DNA from: an uncultured Bacteriovoracaceae bacterium
GTDB taxonomy: Bacteria > Bdellovibrionota > Bacteriovoracia > Bacteriovoracales > Bacteriovoracaceae
Assembly (NCBI GenBank): GCA_937952395.1
Contig: CALFYV010000412.1
Span: 1 to 6,204 of the forward strand
Direction of reading: 5' to 3'
DNA: 6,204 bases
Positions 1 through 6,063 of the stretch are shown piece after piece. Below the pieces are notes generated by a model, which saw nothing but the letters and a program-made list of their open reading frames with translations, made no database searches and was not told the DNA's origin. Both the position numbers and the translations under genes were made by a program. Numbering within the stretch: position 1 is the first letter of the stretch; the number at the start of each line of letters is the position of its first letter.

Positions 1-1238
1 ACAAAATCAAGTAATTCATTTTTGGTTGCTAGCGTCCAACTAGGGTATTCACCTTCAGAGGTCATATCAAAACCAAACTGATGAGCAAGTCTATCAAAGG
101 TTTTCTCAAACATTCTCGCTTGTTCTCTGTCAAAAAAGCGTATCGAAGCCATAGCGTAAATATGCCCATTCATGACGATTACCTGGGCCAGATTATTGCT
201 TAGGGCAACCAAACGATCCTCAGTATGCAAAAGATAAGTGTGGACACCATGAGGAAAAAGACTAATAAAACTTAAGAAATCATTCTTATCCTTGCCAGAT
301 AGAACTTTGTTATTATTTTCAATCTTCTGGATTTCAATAAAAACTTGAGAATCTTCCTTGGATTGGTATTTCTTCCACTGCTGAGTTAGATCTAGTGCTA
401 TTTGCTGTAATTGAGCCTGATTATTCTCTTTAGTCTTAATGATGACATAAGCATCACGTGGAATAATATTATGCGCACGGCCTCCTCTAAACTCAGCAAT
501 TTCATAATCAAGAGATCCTATTTCCAGCAAATACTCGTTAAGTTTTTTGATAGCATTGGCCAGTTGCATGTGAATATCAACACCAGAGTGACCTCCACGC
601 AAGCCACCTAAAGTAATTTTAAATGCTGATAAATCTTTTGAAGCCTCAACGAGTTCAATTTTCTTATTAAGCTGTTTATCAATTCCTCCAGCACAGCCTA
701 TATAAAGACTTCCCCATTCTTCTGTATCAAGGTTTAACATTTTTTTACCCTTGAAAAATTCTGACTTAACAGCCCATGCTCCGTTTAAACCAGTTTCTTC
801 ATCTGTGGTGAAGAGTAATTCAAGAGGAGGATGCTTAACACTTTCATCTGTCATAAGGGCCAATGCAGCAGCACAACCAATACCATTATCAGCACCTAGA
901 GTAGTTCTATCAGCTTTAAGCCAATCTCCTTCCACGTAAGTGACAATAGGATCTTTGGAAAAATTAATTTTTCTATCTGGTGTTGAATCAGTCACCATAT
1001 CCAGGTGATTCTGTATGATAACAGGACCTTTATGCTCATATCCTTTGCTAGCAGGAACATAAATGACAATATTTCCTTCTTCATCTTCTTTAAAAGAGTG
1101 ACCATATTTTTCTGCCAAAGATTTGACATGATTTCTTATTTGAACTTCTTCTTTCGAAGGTCTTGGAACTTGTGTAAAATCAAAGAAATGGTTCCATAAA
1201 TGAGCCGGCTCATTGGGATAATTTTGGGGTTTTTCCAT
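1..1238 (-). CDS. pepD: Cytosol non-specific dipeptidase (PepD, peptidase family M20C), 3' end off-window
   Basis: The reverse strand reads as 412 codons from the ATG at 1238-1236 to the window edge with no stop, so the C-terminus is missing (E. coli PepD has 485 residues). Alignment with E. coli PepD from memory is continuous. The metal-site motif NHLDMV is at residues 77-82 (ligand H78, D80), LGADNG at 114-119 (bridging D117), TTDEETG at 144-150 (catalytic and metal glutamates E147/E148), NLDTEE at 169-174 (ligand D171) and GGHSG at 215-219 in the lid domain. The last metal histidine of the family lies beyond the edge. There is no signal peptide, so the enzyme is cytosolic. The family uses a two-metal centre to split dipeptides, including Xaa-His, and so finishes peptide degradation. 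The start is backed by AGAGG at 1244-1248, five bases upstream. It is transcribed divergently from the exported-protein gene at 1308. Confidence 0.95.
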   Translation of the reverse strand, partial: MEKPQNYPNEPAHLWNHFFDFTQVPRPSKEEVQIRNHVKSLAEKYGHSFKEDEEGNIVIYVPASKGYEHKGPVIIQNHLDMVTDSTPDRKINFSKDPIVTYVEGDWLKADRTTLGADNGIGCAAALALMTDESVKHPPLELLFTTDEETGLNGAWAVKSEFFKGKKMLNLDTEEWGSLYIGCAGGIDKQLNKKIELVEASKDLSAFKITLGGLRGGHSGVDIHMQLANAIKKLNEYLLEIGSLDYEIAEFRGGRAHNIIPRDAYVIIKTKENNQAQLQQIALDLTQQWKKYQSKEDSQVFIEIQKIENNNKVLSGKDKNDFLSFISLFPHGVHTYLLHTEDRLVALSNNLAQVIVMNGHIYAMASIRFFDREQARMFEKTFDRLAHQFGFDMTSEGEYPSWTLATKNELLDF

Positions 1239-1267
1239 CTTAACCTCTTAAGTAAATAATTGAGGCT

Positions 1268-1296
1268 ACAATAGCGTAAAAGCATTTGTTTGTCCT
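1268..1296 (-). promoter_or_regulatory. Weak candidate promoter for pepD
   Basis: In the 69-base divergent gap, the minus strand has AGGACA (1291-1296), a 17-base spacer and TATTGT (1268-1273). Each hexamer matches the sigma-70 consensus at four of six positions. Transcription would begin near 1261, giving a leader of about 20 bases that includes the pepD ribosome-binding site. The spacing is ideal but the hexamers are mediocre, so this is a guess. TACAAT at 1267-1272 on the plus strand overlaps it and could be a -10 for the divergent gene, but it has no good -35 partner. Confidence 0.3.
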
Positions 1297-1307
1297 ATAA
1301 GGATAGT

Positions 1308-1991
1308 ATGTTCAAACTCTTTTTCATTTTCTATTCCATTTTTTGCTTCGCAAAAGAAAGGGTAAAAACATTTGAGGCTATCGCTATGAATGGAGAGAAA
1401 ATCGTTTATACAGAAAAACATGAAGAGATATATGAAGACAATAATAGATTAACAAAATCACGAACATTTTACTTTGATGCAAAAAATAAGCATTTCGCAA
1501 CCGAAAGAAATCAATTCACGACTGAAGATTATGCTTTTCCGGTAAGTAGAATCGAATATCCAGGAGAAGATATTTATGAAGGTTCTCGTTACGATAATGG
1601 TCATTATGTGATTTACCGTAAAATGAAAGATAACCCTCAAGAAGAAGAATTTTACAAAGAAGAGGGACTCGTTATTGGTGGCCAAGGTATTCACTATTAC
1701 CTGGCTCATCATCTAGATAAAATTAAAGCTAATCAAGTCACTAGTTTTACTTATTTAATACCCGCAAGGCTCACTAGCTTTATCTTCCGCTACGTATTTC
1801 TTAAAGAAGAAAACGGTTTTTTTCATATTAAGGTCGAATTAGACTCTTGGCTTTTGCGACTTGTTGCGCCTTCTTTTACAGCCATTTATGACCATAAGAA
1901 TAAACGAATAGTATCCTACGAAGGTTTATCTAACTGGAAAGATGAAGCTGGCAATCTTCAGAAAGTTCTCATTCACTATAAGTACGAATAA
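1308..1991 (+). CDS. Exported protein of unknown function, 227 residues
   Basis: The frame is open from a TTG at 1290, but the ATG at 1308 is preferred. AAGGA lies at 1299-1303 just before it, and starting there puts a compact signal peptide at the N-terminus: K3, a hydrophobic core at residues 4-14, and a likely signal-peptidase I site after A15 (FCFA/KE). C13 is not in a lipobox, so a lipoprotein is unlikely. The mature part is charged, rich in aromatic residues and strand-like, with no further membrane segment. Notable motifs are GGQGIHYYLAHHLD (124-137), YLIPARL (149-155) and a C-terminal YDHKNKRIVSYEGLSN (194-209). I recall similar 'P-x-RL ... YD ... R-x-x-x-YEGLSN' endings in uncharacterised exported proteins of proteobacteria. 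I do not know the function; periplasmic location is inferred from the signal peptide. It is a single gene on this strand and runs towards the terminator at 2106-2136. Confidence 0.85.
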   Translation: MFKLFFIFYSIFCFAKERVKTFEAIAMNGEKIVYTEKHEEIYEDNNRLTKSRTFYFDAKNKHFATERNQFTTEDYAFPVSRIEYPGEDIYEGSRYDNGHYVIYRKMKDNPQEEEFYKEEGLVIGGQGIHYYLAHHLDKIKANQVTSFTYLIPARLTSFIFRYVFLKEENGFFHIKVELDSWLLRLVAPSFTAIYDHKNKRIVSYEGLSNWKDEAGNLQKVLIHYKYE

Positions 1992-2105
1992 ATATCTTGA
2001 TACTGAACATAAAGAGCAAAAAGAATTTAAAAATGTAAATTAAACCCCGACTCATTTTACATGAAAATTATGTTCTATGTGATTGCCCCTCCTCTGGTTT
2101 ATAAA

Positions 2106-2136
2106 AGAAAAGCCCCCTGCTTAAGGAGGCTTTTCT
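2106..2136. terminator. Bidirectional rho-independent terminator
   Basis: The arms AGAAAAGCC (2106-2114) and GGCTTTTCT (2128-2136) pair over nine bases. After one C/A mismatch, CCT (2116-2118) pairs with AGG (2124-2126) around a five-base loop. Read on the minus strand, the stem ends in a T-rich run (TTTTCTTTTAT), suiting the small exported peptide gene at 2225-2374. Read on the plus strand it ends in TTTTCT, so it can also stop the gene ending at 1991. It lies between two convergent genes, which is where a shared terminator is expected. Confidence 0.8.
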
Positions 2137-2224
2137 CGGAGGGAGTTCGGAAGGTAGTCATCTGGCCAATCAGGAAGAGAGACAGGGAGTTTAGAAATGG
2201 CCAAAAGACTGTCGCGTCCTATCT

Positions 2225-2374
2225 TTATTTGTAGCCAACATAAACGTTGGAAGGAGTGCTCTGACTTGTACTTGCTTGAGAGTCTTTGTTGTCCTCCTTG
2301 TTATTTCCTGTGCAAGCATAAGTATTGGCAGTCATAAAAATTGCAAAACCAAATATCATTAAATTTTTCAACAT
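2225..2374 (-). CDS. Small exported peptide, 49 residues, possible lipoprotein
   Basis: The reverse strand from ATG 2374-2372 to TAA 2227-2225 encodes 49 residues. The ribosome-binding site is textbook: AAGGAG at 2381-2386, six bases upstream. The N-terminus is a signal peptide, with K3, a hydrophobic core at residues 5-15 and then TANTYAC. C21 could be a lipidated cysteine, but T-Y-A-C is a poor lipobox (no Leu at -3), and T-Y-A before C21 also fits signal peptidase I. The remaining 28 residues are polar and probably disordered (Asn, Lys, Asp, Gln, Ser, Thr), ending VYVGYK. It is a single-gene unit with the terminator at 2106-2136 about 90 bases downstream. It resembles the small entericidin-like lipoproteins only in size and layout, and no function can be assigned. 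The strong ribosome-binding site, signal peptide and terminator make it a real gene rather than chance. The long 3' stretch is treated in the findings. Confidence 0.75.
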   Translation of the reverse strand: MLKNLMIFGFAIFMTANTYACTGNNKEDNKDSQASTSQSTPSNVYVGYK

Positions 2375-2567
2375 GGGTATCTCCTTGGTTTGTTCCCCTT
2401 TTCATCTGAAATTAGTATGCAATAAAAGAAAATTTCGGTTGTCAGCTTAAAGTAAAGAATTTGTCATTTCGAACAAACATTTAGCCGTGCATTAAGTTGT
2501 TATTTTCTTGTGAATTTTTGACATTTGTTAGGTATTGAATATTTGATTAAAACAAAATCTATTTATT
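2375..2567. other. Intergenic gap upstream of the small exported peptide gene
   Basis: No open frame with a ribosome-binding site is visible on either strand. The promoter of the small peptide gene should be here. The best -35-like hexamer on the minus strand is CTGACA (2440-2445), but no good -10 sits 16-18 bases from it. At the right end a perfect 8-base inverted repeat, GATTAAAA (2545-2552) and TTTTAATC (2566-2573), overlaps the DUF502 stop codon. With almost only A-T pairs and a 13-base loop it is at best a weak terminator for that gene. Confidence 0.5.
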
Positions 2568-3173
2568 TTAATCTTTCGTATTATAAGTCGAAGTATTTTT
2601 AATCCATCCAGTAAGGGCCAAGCGCATAGCCTTATCCGCAGGAATATCAATAAAGCGCACACTAGATCTATCTACAAAAATAGTACAGCCTCCAAAAATA
2701 TAACTATAAGGGATATAAACACCAATTTTGTTTCCCTTAAAACTATTCTCAGGTAAATCAGTAAAGTCTTCTCTAGTGACTAGACCGATTAGTTCAATAC
2801 CCATTTTCTCCAGGTTAACCACTACCACACTATTAACATCTTCATGAGCAGCCCCACTTAAAAGGCTAATAAAATCTTTTAGAGGTCTATATATCGCCTT
2901 CACAACCGGCAAACGCTCAAATCTGAGCATAAAAAATCTTATGAGTCGTCCGGTAATAAAGTTATTAACCAATACTCCTACAAAAAAAATACCCAAAAGA
3001 GTTACGAGTATGCCAAAACCCGGAAAATAGTGTTCACCCAATAATGATTGAACTTGGGGTGCAAAAAGACTTTCCGCCTTTGTTGTAAGCCAAACTAAAA
3101 CAAAAATTGTAAGCGATACAGGTAAAACAACTAATAAACCTTTGAGGAATATTCGATTAAAAAACTTTTTCAT
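2568..3173 (-). CDS. DUF502 family inner-membrane protein
   Basis: The 201-residue product matches the DUF502 pattern as I remember it: a short basic N-terminus, KGLLVVLP (11-18) opening a first membrane helix (about 11-31), PGFG (51-54) opening a second (about 53-72), then RLPVVKAIYRPLKD (87-100) and a soluble strand-rich domain with a late GG (161-162) and FVDRSSVRFIDIPADKA (166-182). Length and order are normal for the family, whose molecular role is not established; the soluble domain is expected on the cytoplasmic side. The only usable start is ATG 3173: an in-frame TAA lies seven codon-bases upstream, and the next Met (residue 82) is past both helices. No Shine-Dalgarno precedes it. The gene stands alone, separated from the upstream H1-like gene by a strong terminator. 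Function: unknown. Confidence 0.9.
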   Translation of the reverse strand: MKKFFNRIFLKGLLVVLPVSLTIFVLVWLTTKAESLFAPQVQSLLGEHYFPGFGILVTLLGIFFVGVLVNNFITGRLIRFFMLRFERLPVVKAIYRPLKDFISLLSGAAHEDVNSVVVVNLEKMGIELIGLVTREDFTDLPENSFKGNKIGVYIPYSYIFGGCTIFVDRSSVRFIDIPADKAMRLALTGWIKNTSTYNTKD

Positions 3174-3181
3174 AGGTCTAA

Positions 3182-3187
3182 TTTATA
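3182..3187 (-). promoter_or_regulatory. Candidate -10 element implying a leaderless DUF502 transcript
   Basis: TATAAA on the minus strand ends eight bases before the DUF502 ATG. A start site about seven bases after a -10 would put the first transcribed base at or next to the A of the ATG. This agrees with the lack of any ribosome-binding site. The matching -35 region (about 3205-3210, GCTTCC) is poor, so the element is uncertain. Confidence 0.4.
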
Positions 3188-3214
3188 GGTTTTTTCACGG
3201 TTGGGGAAGCGAAC

Positions 3215-3243
3215 AAAAAAAAAGCCCTCCGAAGAGGGCTTTT
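3215..3243 (-). terminator. Strong rho-independent terminator of the H1-like gene
   Basis: On the minus strand a perfect 10-base stem (arms 3234-3243 and 3220-3229, core GCCCTC/GAGGGC) closes on a TTCG loop flanked by C and G, which is the extra-stable cUUCGg tetraloop. It runs straight into nine T (complement of 3215-3223). It lies eight bases after the stop of the H1-like gene and insulates the DUF502 gene from it. The plus-strand reading has only TTTT after the stem. Confidence 0.93.
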
Positions 3244-3251
3244 AAGATTAA

Positions 3252-3356
3252 CTACTTTTTCTTAGTAGCTTTTCTTCTTGTAGCTTTTTTCTTAACCGCT
3301 TTTTTAGCAGTTTTTTTAGTAGCTTTCTTTCTAGTTGCTTTCTTTTTTGCAGCCAT
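3252..3356 (-). CDS. Lysine-rich histone-H1-like micro-protein, 34 residues
   Basis: The reverse strand from ATG 3356-3354 to TAG 3254-3252 encodes 34 residues built from loose repeats of KKAT/KKTA/RKAT. There are 16 Lys, 3 Arg, 8 Ala and 5 Thr, so 19 of 34 residues are basic and none are acidic. This composition is that of the C-terminal tail of eukaryotic histone H1 and of bacterial H1-like proteins (chlamydial Hc1/Hc2, AlgP-type tails), which bind nucleic acid non-specifically. Nucleoid or RNA binding is therefore the likely role, by inference. It lacks the globular or coiled N-terminal part of Hc1 and is only a tail. Expression signals are excellent: GGGAGG (3363-3368) six bases before ATG, and a strong terminator right after the stop. 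The A-rich codons could arise from low-complexity DNA, but ribosome-binding site, ATG, stop and terminator in register argue for a real gene. Copy number probably varies among relatives through repeat slippage. Confidence 0.8.
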   Translation of the reverse strand: MAAKKKATRKKATKKTAKKAVKKKATRRKATKKK

Positions 3357-3407
3357 AATTTTCCTCCCAGAAAAAAGAAATTAATAACCAATCTTCTTTA
3401 TAATTTA

Positions 3408-3436
3408 ATGTTAAACACATTTTTATTTTAACGCAA
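3408..3436 (-). promoter_or_regulatory. Tentative promoter region for the H1-like gene
   Basis: On the minus strand TTGCGT (3431-3436) and TAACAT (3408-3413) are 17 bases apart, matching the consensus hexamers at three and four of six positions. A better -10 hexamer, TATAAA (3397-3402), lies just downstream but has no -35 partner. In such AT-rich DNA these matches are cheap. The promoter should be near here because clpA ends well upstream, but which hexamers are used is not decided by the sequence. Confidence 0.25.
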
Positions 3437-3532
3437 ACAAAAAATGTCATTTTTTATAGATTAGATACTTTCTTCTTATCTTTTTATACTTTTTTGAGTT
3501 CTTCATCATTTTTTTGAAATAAAGAAACACGC

Positions 3533-3557
3533 GAAAGCATTTACTGCAAAGGCTTTC
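3533..3557. terminator. Candidate hairpin terminator, probably for clpA
   Basis: GAAAGC (3533-3538) pairs with GCTTTC (3552-3557). After one A/G mismatch, TTT pairs with AAA around a five-base ACTGC loop. On the minus strand it is followed by GCG and then a T-rich stretch, about 140 bases after the clpA stop. On the plus strand it is followed by AACG and T6, a better tail, but no plus-strand gene precedes it. The stem is short and only half G-C, so this is a moderate call; no better hairpin is seen between it and clpA. Confidence 0.35.
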
Positions 3558-3563
3558 AACGTT

Positions 3564-3705
3564 TTTTACATTTTTTAAGAGTTTATTTTTAAAAATGATT
3601 TTTTTAGCATTTTATTGAAAATAAATGAAAAAAGAGGAAGTTTTTTACAAAAAAATGAGAAAATTTAAGAAAAAAATGCAGAAAAAATGAGTTTTTAATT
3701 AAAAA
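3564..3705. repeat. Phased A/T tracts, predicted curved DNA, in a gene-free gap
   Basis: The gap between the H1-like gene and clpA (3357-3698) has no credible gene on either strand. Its clpA-proximal part is a ladder of A or T runs of four to seven bases. Approximate centres are 3564, 3573, 3583, 3593, 3602, 3611, 3620, 3630, 3643, 3652, 3663, 3673, 3684, 3694 and 3703, so the mean spacing is close to 10 bases. Runs in phase with the helix are known to bend DNA. Part of the ladder is expected simply from the very high A+T content. On the minus strand it lies downstream of clpA and upstream of the H1-like gene. Confidence 0.5.
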
Positions 3706-6029
3706 TCAAAAATAATTTCATCATTTTTGATACTGATTTTCACCTTGCCACCTTTTTCTAATTTACCAAATAGCATTTCGTTGGCCAAAGGTTTACGAAT
3801 TTTTTCATTAACTATTCTAGCTATTGGACGTGCGCCAAGCTTTGAATCAAATCCATTTTTACCTAGATATTTAATTACTTTTTTATCGATTTCAAGTTCA
3901 ATATTTTTTTCTGAAAGCTGATTTTCAAGCTCCATAATAAACTTACCAACGATTCTATCAATATTTTCGGTGTCTAATTTATTAAAATTTACGATAGCAT
4001 CCAATCGGTTTCTAAATTCGGGTGTAAAATAATTTTTAATAGCCTGATCGCGCTTAGTAGTATCAATATCTGTATTTCTTCGTCCAATTCCGATAGAACC
4101 AGCTTCCATTTCTTTAGCCCCAGCATTTGATGTCATAATAAGTACAACATTCCTAAAATCAGTTGCCCGACCGTTAGAATCCGTCAACGAACCATGATCC
4201 ATTATCTGAAGCAAGATATTAAATACATCTGGATGGGCTTTCTCAATCTCGTCTAAAAGTAGTACTGAGTAAGGATTCTGATTTATTTCTTCGGTTAAAA
4301 CTCCTCCTTGCTCAAATCCCACATAACCCGGAGGCGCCCCAATTAATTTTGAAACAGAATGCTTCTCCATATATTCTGACATATCAATTCGCTTAAAATG
4401 AATACCAAAAACATTCGCAAGCTGTTTGGCCAATTCTGTTTTACCTACACCTGTCGGACCTACGAACAAGAAGGAAGCAATGGTCTTATCATTATTACCT
4501 AGACCCGAACGAGACATAATAATTGAATTAGTCACTGTCTCGATGGCCTTATCTTGACCAAAAATCAAGAATTTTAAATCTCTTTCTAAATGTCGTAATT
4601 TCTCTTTTTCATTAGCTGAAATTGATTTTTCTGGAATCCGCGCAATTTGAGCGACAATTTTTTCAATATCCGTAATCTGCACTTCAGTGCCTGACTTGAA
4701 GTCAGATTTTAATCTTAAATAGGCACCTACTTCATCGATAACATCGATAGCCTTATCTGGTAATTTTTTTTCATTAATATGGCGTATAGACAAATTGACA
4801 GCTGCCTGGATAGCTTCTCTAGAATACTTCACATCATGGTGCTCTTCAAAGCGACTTTTTAGTCCTTCTAAAATTTCAACAGTGTCATCAAGTGAAGGTT
4901 CTTTGATGTCAACTTTTTGAAATCTTCTATTAAGAGCTGCATCCTTTTCAAAGAACTTCCTGTATTCATCATAAGTCGTACTACCCATACAACGCAATTT
5001 TCCGTTGCTTAAAGCCGGCTTTAATAAGTTTGAAGCATCCAGGCTTCCTCCACTCGTTGAACCTGCACCAATAATAGTATGTATTTCATCAATAAATAGA
5101 ATACTAGGTACTTCACCCTTTTTTTGTTCAAGCGCTTGAAGAACAAGTTTCAATCTTTCTTCAAAATCTCCACGAAATTTAGTACCTGCTAACAAAGAGC
5201 CCATATCTAAGCTATAAATTTTATTACCCTTTAAACAAGCTGGTACTTTATCTTGCACGATAGCCTGGGCAAGTCCTTCTGCAATAGCTGTTTTTCCTAC
5301 ACCCGCTTCACCAACTAAAATTGGATTATTTTTTCTTCTTCTACTTAATATCTGAATTATTCTCTGAACTTCGACTTCTCGACCAATCGTTGGATCCAGC
5401 TTACCCTCTTGTGCCATCTGGGTTAAGTTTATCGTAAAGTCGGCCAGTGCACGCTCATATTTATTTTCTTTTTTGAGAGGATCATTTATTACTGTTTCTG
5501 ATCCTTCTGTCGAGTTAGTAATGGAGCGATCAAGTCCGTGAGCAATTTTTTCAACTACTGAAATTCTGCTCACTCCTTGTTTTTGTAAAAAATAAATAGC
5601 GTGGCTTTCCTTTTCATTAAAAAGCGCAACTAATAAGTTAACTGGCCCAATATTTTTCTTTCCCGATGATTGAACATGCAAAGCTGAACGTTGTATTACA
5701 CGCTGAAGAGAAACGCTAATTTCGGGTTGATAGCGTATACCACTCTCTCTTGCCAAATCACGTAACTGCTCATTTACAAACTGTTTCTTGTTGAGAATTT
5801 CTATTTCATCATCCGAAAGGATACTAAAATTATTCGAATCGTCTAAGAATTGTATAAGTTCATTTTTAAGCTCAGTAATATTTGCTCCACACTCTTCCAA
5901 CACTTTAATGACAACATCATCATCCAGCATCGCTAGTAAGACGTTCTCAAGAGTCAGAAACTCGTGCTTTCTCTCATTTGCTCTTCGTATGGCTTTATTT
6001 AATAGCAGTTCAAGTTTAGAACTAATCAT
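3699..6029 (-). CDS. clpA: ATP-dependent Clp protease ATP-binding subunit ClpA
   Basis: The 776-residue product is a two-ring AAA+ unfoldase that feeds unfolded proteins to ClpP; with ClpS it degrades N-degron substrates. A double-repeat Clp N-domain spans about 1-165. The first ATPase domain has Walker A GEAGVGKT (240-247), pore loop KFRGDFE (284-290), Walker B LFIDE (311-315) and Arg-finger region NRRF (367-370). The second has Walker A GPTGVGKT (524-531), pore loop GYVG (568-571), Walker B LLLDE (590-594) and sensor-2 GARP (732-735). There is no ClpB/ClpC-type middle domain between the rings, and alignment to E. coli ClpA (758 residues) is continuous, so this is ClpA. The ClpP-docking tripeptide is IGI (646-648), where E. 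coli has IGL. The N-domain carries about 24 extra residues between its two repeats, and the tail is shorter than in E. coli. The start at ATG 6029-6027 has GAGG at 6036-6039, six bases upstream, and lies 34 bases after clpS. Confidence 0.98.
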   Translation of the reverse strand: MISSKLELLLNKAIRRANERKHEFLTLENVLLAMLDDDVVIKVLEECGANITELKNELIQFLDDSNNFSILSDDEIEILNKKQFVNEQLRDLARESGIRYQPEISVSLQRVIQRSALHVQSSGKKNIGPVNLLVALFNEKESHAIYFLQKQGVSRISVVEKIAHGLDRSITNSTEGSETVINDPLKKENKYERALADFTINLTQMAQEGKLDPTIGREVEVQRIIQILSRRRKNNPILVGEAGVGKTAIAEGLAQAIVQDKVPACLKGNKIYSLDMGSLLAGTKFRGDFEERLKLVLQALEQKKGEVPSILFIDEIHTIIGAGSTSGGSLDASNLLKPALSNGKLRCMGSTTYDEYRKFFEKDAALNRRFQKVDIKEPSLDDTVEILEGLKSRFEEHHDVKYSREAIQAAVNLSIRHINEKKLPDKAIDVIDEVGAYLRLKSDFKSGTEVQITDIEKIVAQIARIPEKSISANEKEKLRHLERDLKFLIFGQDKAIETVTNSIIMSRSGLGNNDKTIASFLFVGPTGVGKTELAKQLANVFGIHFKRIDMSEYMEKHSVSKLIGAPPGYVGFEQGGVLTEEINQNPYSVLLLDEIEKAHPDVFNILLQIMDHGSLTDSNGRATDFRNVVLIMTSNAGAKEMEAGSIGIGRRNTDIDTTKRDQAIKNYFTPEFRNRLDAIVNFNKLDTENIDRIVGKFIMELENQLSEKNIELEIDKKVIKYLGKNGFDSKLGARPIARIVNEKIRKPLANEMLFGKLEKGGKVKISIKNDEIIFDF

Positions 6030-6063
6030 TTTTCACCTCAAATTGAATATTGGCACTCTTTTA

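Noticed and set aside
1290..1307. TTG start at 1290 for the exported protein
   Set aside because: It would put six polar residues ahead of the signal peptide and leaves the AAGGA site inside the coding region; ATG at 1308 fits both.
2031..2060. Inverted repeat ATGTAAA/TTTACAT downstream of the exported-protein gene
   Set aside because: Only seven mostly A-T pairs, a loop of about 15 bases and no T-run behind it; the hairpin at 2106-2136 is a far better terminator.
2163..2203. Two copies of the palindrome TGGCCA (2163-2168 and 2198-2203)
   Set aside because: Six-base palindromes recur by chance, and the flanks show no extended symmetry that would suggest an operator.
2061..2234. Plus-strand 57-codon open frame starting ATG at 2061
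   Set aside because: No ribosome-binding site, it reads straight through the terminator hairpin at 2106-2136 and overlaps the better supported small peptide gene on the other strand.
3142..3384. Plus-strand 80-codon frame rich in Phe, Leu, Ala and Val, resembling a membrane protein
   Set aside because: It is the antisense of the Lys/Ala-rich H1-like gene and of the terminator; the apparent hydrophobicity comes from the complement of AAA/AAG codons.
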